This document shows, piece after piece, positions 58,001 through 64,000 of a DNA stretch of 64,000 nucleotides. The stretch is taken from contig JXTB01000101.1 in NCBI GenBank assembly GCA_002914805.1, forward strand, positions 570,640-634,639, given 5' to 3'. The DNA is from Parasponia andersonii. Taxonomy: Eukaryota > Streptophyta > Magnoliopsida > Rosales > Cannabaceae. Position 1 is the first letter of the stretch; every line of letters starts with the position of its first letter. The notes under the pieces were generated by a model. It did not search any database. It saw only the letters and a program-made list of their open reading frames with translations, and was not told the origin of the DNA. The translations under genes and the position numbers were made by a program.

Positions 58001-59092
58001 GTGTACTTGTACCCTTTTGAATCAAGAGTACTCAAAGAGATCAGATTTCTCTTTAAATCTGGAACATGTCTCACACCACCGAGAGTCCTGACAACTCCAT
58101 CAAACATCTTAATTTTGACTATTCTAATACCAGTAACTTTACAAGGCATATTATTTCCCATCAACACAGCACCTTTGGCTACCATTTCATATGTCGAAAA
58201 CCAGTCCTATTAGGACACATATGAAATGTGCAACCAGAATCGAGAATCCAGTCATCACATGGTTTGGAGTCACCATCAGAAATAACTAAGAGCTCTCCAT
58301 CATTGATGTCATCTTCAGCAATACTGGCTTCATCGGTATTTTCAGTTTGTTTTCCCTTGTGATTAGAAGCAGCCTTCTTATTCTTGTTCTGAAGCTTATA
58401 GCATTCAGATTTGATGTAGCCCTTTTTCTTACAATAATTGCAAGTTTTACTTTTATTTCTAGATTTCGATCTGCCTCTATTATCACTCCCAGAATTCCTC
58501 TCCTGCGTTCTACCTCTAGCAACGAGACCCTCTGATTGAGTCTCAGTCCTTGTAACAATCTGATCCATCTTCTCCTTAGAGAGCAGAGAATCATAAGCCA
58601 CGCTCAGAGTAAGAGATTCACGACTATACAAAATAGTATCTCGAAAAGGCGTATATGAAGGGGGTAACGAACACAGCAAAATCAGCGCTAAATCCTTAGA
58701 CTCATATTTAACCTCCAAAGCTTCCAGATCAGTAACAATTTCCTTAAAGATGTTTATGTGCTCTTCTAGAGACGTACCTTCTACCATACGATGAGAATAC
58801 AGTCACTGCTTCTGATGCAACTTGTTGGTTAGACTTTTCGTCATGCACAGCTGTTCTAATTTCAACCACAAAGCCGTGGTAGTTTTCTCATTCAGTGCTT
58901 TTCCTCCATTGATAATGATGAAGGCATCGCATTAATCCCTAACAGTGCATCATCCAAATCCAACTGCGTGAGGACAGCTCACATCTTAACCTGCCATAAC
59001 GAAAATCTTGTATTGCGATCCAAAAACGGAATATCATTCTTCATGGTTGCCATTATCGTAATCAAACCTGAATTAAAGCTCTGATACCAATT

Positions 59093-59511
59093 TGTTAAGA
59101 ATTACCAAACGACAATCGATAAAAAAGGATGAAAACAAGAACACACAGATTTAAGTGGAAAACCCTAATCGGGAAAAATCACTGGCAGAGGAGGAAATTT
59201 CACTATGTCGAAAAATAAGGTACAGAAGGTAGAGTTTTACACGATCAAACCTAAAATATATATAATCTCAAAACCCTAAAATACATATGTGTACAGACGA
59301 AAACTGTACGGACAAAACGGTCCAATAAAACAGGTCCATACCGCGGGGGCGTCCGATCCCTCCGCTTCCACTACTTATCTCAAAATTTCTCCTAATTACA
59401 AAAATACCACATATGTCGCACCGCAAAATTTTTGGACTAGGACAAATAGAATTCGAGGCAAAGTTTTTGGACTAGGACAAATAGAATTCGAGCCACGAAG
59501 ATCATTTAACA
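59093..59511 (-). repeat. 5' LTR of the copia fossil
   Basis: Partner of 54703-55080, next to the tRNA-Met primer site. It holds a roughly 40-base internal direct duplication (TTTTTGGACTAGGACAAAT at about 59428 and 59464) and a GC-rich segment (59337-59360) in place of the hairpin of the other LTR. Confidence 0.88.
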
Positions 59512-59808
59512 CGTATACATATCTATAGCCGTGTGTACATAACCGGTGCCATGAGAGCTACCTCCTCTGACGTACAAATACAGAGAAGTGGGTTTCTTCT
59601 TGCAAGTAGGCATTTTCATATCCTAAAACCCTCTTTTGACTTTGAGCTGACGTGATTACAAGTCTTTGTTATCTTCTCTCCTCGTCTTGTGTATTTTTTA
59701 TACGGACACTTCATTAGTTAGTTCACTGATCAGTTCTCTGGATCAAACTGAGGAAAGAAAGAGAAAACAGAGAGAAGGAAAATTTTCCAGAAAAATTTTC
59801 CCGAGAAA
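59512..59808 (+). promoter_or_regulatory. Upstream region of the intact F-box/PP2-B gene
   Basis: This short region between the copia LTR and the ATG must hold the promoter and leader, or share them with the LTR. A TATTTTTTATACG stretch (59691-59703) and a purine-rich leader (59750-59805) are seen. The copia 5' LTR ends only about 300 bases upstream of the start codon. Confidence 0.4.
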
Positions 59809-61017
59809 ATGGGGATTACCCAGTTACCAGAAGAGTGCATCGCTCTTATAATGTCTCTGACTTCCCCAAGAGATGCGTGCAGGTCTTCGGTGGTGTCTCC
59901 TCTGTTCAGATCTGTTGCCGATTCGGATGTCGTTTGGGAAAAGTTTCTTCCTCCTGACTACAGAAACGTCATCTCCCAATCTGTCGTTTTTCCTGTAACG
60001 ACGTTGAATGCCATGCCTAAGAAGAGTCTCTATTTTCATCTATGTGACAATCCACTTATCATTGGCGATGGTAACATGGTAAATATACTAATTTCAATTT
60101 TGACATCAATTGTTGAAGTATTTCCTCTGTTTGCATGATCCCAAAGGAAGAAAAAAAAAGGGGGTTTATGACACATGTTATTCTAACCCTATTTTTCTCA
60201 CTGAAGCATAACTTAATTATACTACTTTTATTTTTATTTTTCTTGCTGCCGTTTTTCTATGTATGGAAAAAGTTATGACTTTTTTAATCACATTCTTTGA
60301 CACAGAGCTTTTCATTAGATAAACCAAGTGGGAAGAAATGTTATATGGTTGGGGCAAGAGGGCTTTCAATTACATGGGGTGATATACCCCGGTACTGGAT
60401 ATGGACACCTCTACCCGAGTCTAGGTACATATGTTGCCTCACCGGCCTTGTGTTTTCTTTTATCTTTGGTCTGAAAAATAATCAGATTACTTTCTATAGA
60501 TTTCTTCAAGTTCTTATCGTAGATTGGAATATATGTTGGTTCAGACATTTTTTTATTTCCTAAGCTCTTATATGTTGATTACTTCCTATCTCTATATAAC
60601 TTAGCTCATGGCTACAGGTTCCTTAAAGTGGCTAGACTCCACCTTGTATGGTGGCTTCATGTCGTGGCAAATGTAGAAACTAGGATTCTCTCCCCACAAA
60701 CCACTTACGCAGCCTTCCTTGTCTTCAAGATCGAACAAGATGAACGCGGGTTCAACCGAAAACCGGTTCAGCTATGTGTCAATTTCGAGGGACAAGAAGA
60801 TGGGGGCGAGCGCAGCGTGTTCCTAAATCCCTCAAGAGACATGCCTCAACTTGCTCAAGATAGAGGAAATGGGTGGAAGGAGACTGAGATGGGTGAGTTC
60901 TTTAATGAAAATGGAGAAGATGGTGTGGTGTCGTGCATCCTAAAGGAGTTAAGTTGCTCTAGTACTTGGTCTGGCCTCATTGTTGAAGGAATTGAGCTCA
61001 GGCCTAGAGCAGCCTGA
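59809..61017 (+). CDS. F-box/PP2-B protein (intact)
   Basis: Three exons, 59809-60078, 60306-60424 and 60618-61017, join in frame to 262 codons with GT-AG borders. The N-terminus [20 protein letters not shown] is an F-box (about residues 4-48), which in this family binds SKP1 of SCF ubiquitin ligases. Exons 2-3 give the PP2 domain: FSLDKPSGKKCYMVGARGLS, TWGDIPRYW, VARLHLVWWLHV, and the C-terminal GLIVEGIELRPRAA. PP2 domains resemble phloem lectins that bind glycans. Length, exon number and intron phases match plant PP2-B genes. It is the only whole member of the local cluster. The target protein and glycan cannot be told from sequence. Confidence 0.93.
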
Positions 61018-62100
61018 TACAAGTATAGTATAAGCCTAAGTTTACCATAGTTTTTTTTTTAAAAAAAAAAATTTGGCTCTGTAATGGTTTACATGTGATG
61101 TTCTCAATTTTCAATTCGGACAGGAAAGTGATATTTAATGCTTTTACTTGAGTATTAATTAAGATGTTTAGGAATTGGTCAGTGCTTTTAAAACAAAACT
61201 ATAAACTAATATATTACATAGTTTTGCATCAAAAAGTGAAGATGTTACATACTCAAATCATAATCAACCAAACTCTCCTTGTATATTTCTACTGTTTTCC
61301 ACAACCGGATCTTCTTCCACAATGGCAAAGAGGATCAAGCCAGTTTGTTTTATTTATTTTTATTACTAGGAAACTAATAAGTAGTAGATATAAAAAATGT
61401 TGAGCTGTGAAGTTCTCGAGTTCTTGCTGTTCTTGAATGATGTTGTCTTATAATAATTCATGTATTTCCTTCCCGGTTTTTAGGATGATGTGTTTTTTTT
61501 CTCAGGATGATTTCTTTATTTTGGGATGATGTCGTTTTCTTAAGATGTTTTACTTTTATGCTAGCGGCTGCTTGTCGTTTCAAATGGTCTCTTTTGATTC
61601 CAGATGATGATGCTGTTGTTTGACGACTTTTTCCAGACATGTCCCTTTGAAATCCAGCCGTTTTCAAATGATGCCATTTGAACAATTATCGATAGAGGTT
61701 TTTCATTAATTATGCGCTTTTTAGGCTATGTTTGGAAGGAAGGAGACAACAAACGAGAGATTATGAGAGGCACATTCTAAAGTGAAGGAAAAAGGGGAGA
61801 GAAAATTTAGGGAGCACTTAAATATCTTGTTATCTTTTTATGTTTGGTATGAGAGAGAAATGAAAAGCAAGCGAAGATTTTATTTGTACAATTACCGCTG
61901 TATCACACGAGTTAGGAAGAAAAAAAAAATACATATAGTCGAGCGGAACTTCCGTATAACAAGAACAACGTTTCATCGAAATAGTGCTAAAGAACTTAAC
62001 TAAACTTAAATAGTATGTTAGATTTGGCTTGGTTTGTCAATACATGGGTTGAACTTCATTTTGCCGAGGCATTTTGAATGGAAACTAGGTTGGGGATTTG
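61018..62100. other. 3' flank of the intact F-box/PP2 gene
   Basis: Carries the 3' UTR and the ATGATG-rich stretch (61480-61680) shared with 51700-51870. An A-rich run lies at 61058-61070. The minus-strand open stretch 61458-61685 (Lys/Ser/Thr-rich) is a product of the repeat. No other gene supported. Confidence 0.55.
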
Positions 62101-64000
62101 CAAACAGTTTTGGTGTTTAGGCTTTTTCTATGTGTGGGACCCGTTATTTGTGTCCACTAGACAAATGACACGCGAAATTGATCGAGGAATTAAAGTGTCA
62201 GATAGGTTAGAGACCGGCGAAGTTAATTAAGAGTAATTAATAACCTGTCTGACAAATAGTGATCAGCCAAGTTTTCCTGACCTTTCGACCCAGACACCAA
62301 CCAATTGGCTCCCAAAATTCAAATGTTATTGTTCATATCTCTAAAATTCTCTGTATATACTGTTCATCCAAAAAGATTGAGAAAGACCCTAAAACATGGT
62401 GGACACTTCTAGCGTGATCAAGAGATGTCTTAGCTATGCTAGAAGACTCTAGTTGGTGCTACTAAGTCCTAAAAAATTCTAGACAAGACCGAATGGTACT
62501 AGATGGATTGGAAGGTCCTAGAAACTCCTAGAATGACTTAGAAGAGCCAAGATGGTGGGTGAACATCTAAGAAGGATCTAGACCATATTTTGTACTAGAA
62601 TTCTCTATGTAAATATCTTTGTAGGTATTATAACTTTATTTGAGAATAATCTAGACCCTTTGTAAGATCATGCCACTTGGCATGATCACAACCATTGGTT
62701 GGTTTAGACTTTGCCTATATAAAGGACCCCTTGAGTTTATTTGTACACATGTCCCATTTGTGAGAGTTCTAAGCATTCTAAGAGTAATACAAAGCTTTCA
62801 TTCACATAAACTCTCTCATCCTTACCACTTTGTCTCAAAGTTTACTCTAAGTCCCTTTCTTGATAAATTAGTAGGCTGACTTAGTGCGACGGATTGTGCT
62901 AAATACCGCACGATTGTCTAGTTTGAGGCTAGGGTCATGACAAAATGGTATCAGAGCTTTGGTTGCTCGTTATATCTTGGTGATTCCATTGTCTAAATGA
63001 AGACCATGGCTGCAACTCCTGACCTCGTCGAAGTTGGTGCTTCTAAACGTGGGCGTGATGAAGGGAAGAAGGGTGCTACCTGCGGTAAGTCAAGGGACGT
63101 GGTGACTAGTTTGGAGGCTAGAGTGTCCCGACTAGTGTCCAACTTGGACATGCTGAGTGAGCGTGTAGACGATCTAGATGGCCATTGCGATGATTTGGAG
63201 ACCGAAGATGTGGAAATCCACAGCGGCATCAAAGATGCGCTTGGTGGGCTAGAGACCGACTTAAGGCGCGAGATCGAGTCCCTTCATTCGAAGATTGCCA
63301 AGGTACGAGATCTCTTCCAAAGAGAACTCAGTAATGTTTTACTTAGAATAGATAAGACGTGTGGTGATCTTGCTTTGTACAAGTGAGTGGTGGCTACGGG
63401 GGTGACCACCACAGCAAGCATTGAGGTAAGGAAGGTTGAGGTACATAAACCAAAGACCTTCAATGGTACTCACAATGCTAGGGAGTTGAGAACTTCCTAT
63501 GGGGACTCGAACAATACTTTGAGGCTGCCAGTATGACGGACGATGTCGGTAAAATTCGTAATACTACTTTGTATCTAACCGATACCGCCATACTATGGTG
63601 GAGGCGGAGACACAGGGAGATACAATGAGGGATGTGCACTATAGCTACCATTGATGACTTCAAAAAAGAGCTAAAAAGGCAATTCTTTCCCAAGAATGCC
63701 GAAGAAGAGGCGAGAGGCCATCATCACTGCCTCAAACAATCTGGTAGTGTTAGAGACTGACGTGAAAGAGTTTATCACACTCTTGCTTAAAGTCCTTGAC
63801 ACTTCAGATAAAGATGCCCTATTCTTGTTCATGGATGGTCTTCAGAACTTGGCCAAGTTAGAGCTCAAGCGCCGTGGCGTCCAGGACTTGGCAGATGCTA
63901 TTGCAGTATCCGAGAACTTTGTTGATTACTTTACTAACAAGGACCCTTCTAAGACCAAAGATAAGAAGGGTGGTGGAGCAAAGAGTGGGGAAGAGCAAAC
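62100..64000 (+). mobile_element. Ty3/gypsy-type fossil, 5' part, leaving the window
   Basis: A probable 5' LTR (from about 62100-62131 to 62941) has a TATATAAAG promoter element at 62716-62724. It is followed by a tRNA-Met primer site (TGGTATCAGAGC at 62947-62958). Downstream, gag begins near 62997 with a coiled-coil-like segment (SLEARVSRLVSNLDML). A retrotransposon gag core then reads KPKTFNGTHNAREL and TAILWWRRRHREI. The element is interrupted by a few breaks within the visible gag and is cut by the window end, so its pol and 3' LTR are not seen. The gag type points to Ty3/gypsy. Confidence 0.82.

Larger units (their letters stand above)
54703..59511 (-). mobile_element. Ty1/copia LTR retrotransposon fossil
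   Basis: On the minus strand the order is 5' LTR (about 59093-59511), a tRNA-Met primer site (TGGTATCAGAGC at 59078-59089), and a gag part (about 58180-59050) with a CNYCKKKGYIKSEC zinc knuckle. Protease (DSGCTFH) and integrase parts follow (about 57400-58240), then reverse transcriptase with YIDDMLI and RNase H (about 55205-57400). A purine-rich tract and the 3' LTR (about 54703-55080) close the element. Integrase before reverse transcriptase marks Ty1/copia; the lineage looks Tork-like. The element is broken in several places. Its LTRs differ at roughly one base in ten, mostly transitions, plus one replaced segment, suggesting an insertion some millions of years old. Confidence 0.92.

Noticed and set aside
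61458-61685. Ser/Thr/Lys-rich minus-strand frame
   Set aside because: Produced by ATGATG-type repeats that also occur at 51700-51870; no conserved domain.

Overview
The window is nuclear DNA from a flowering plant, most likely a woody eudicot. The evidence is AT-rich intergenic DNA with many small transposons, canonical plant exon/intron structure, an elongator tRNA-Met with the plant-type short intron, an Rf-like PPR gene, and F-box/PP2 genes. A rosid such as a member of Rosales would fit, but that is an impression from protein similarity and not proven. Two runs of N (30339-30742 and 43684-44397) are assembly gaps.

Layout. 1-6480: AT-rich flank with a possible leader of a gene leaving the left edge, a TCGA-rich patch and a decayed PIF/Harbinger transposase. 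6654-8581: a broken Rf-like PPR gene with a SINE-like insertion near its 3' end. 8582-14195: intergenic, with a second SINE-like copy and a MULE-like element with long inverted ends. 14196-23265 (minus): a complete 18-exon gene for a GH116 glucosylceramidase (GBA2 type); the spliced reading frame closes exactly at 948 codons and one intron uses a GC donor. 23266-32957: AT-rich intergenic DNA with MITEs and a patch that looks like poor-quality sequence. 32958-35918 (plus): a small four-exon gene of unknown function (187 aa). 36429-36515 (minus): tRNA-Met(CAT).

38741-61017: an F-box/PP2-B cluster with copies in every state of decay: an orphan first exon (38741-39013, minus), a worn first-exon relic (40267-40430), a full-length copy blown apart by at least three insertions (43097-51071), and an intact three-exon gene (59809-61017, 262 aa). 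The insertions in the broken copy include two LTR-like repeats in opposite orientation, a GC-rich retroelement-like segment and a 3 kb CACTA-like element that itself holds a MITE. Between the broken and intact copies lie a GC-rich probable LTR-type segment and a Ty1/copia fossil (about 54703-59511, minus). From about 62100 to the right edge a Ty3/gypsy-type fossil begins (5' LTR, tRNA-Met primer site, gag) and runs off the window.

The three intact protein genes do not form a pathway: GH116 acts on glucosylceramide, the F-box/PP2 protein is probably an SCF adaptor with a lectin-like domain, and the 187-aa protein is unassigned. I saw no convincing new molecular system. The best second looks are the F-box/PP2 decay series, the MULE-like element with gene-like cargo, the conserved-looking unknown gene and the GC-AG intron.
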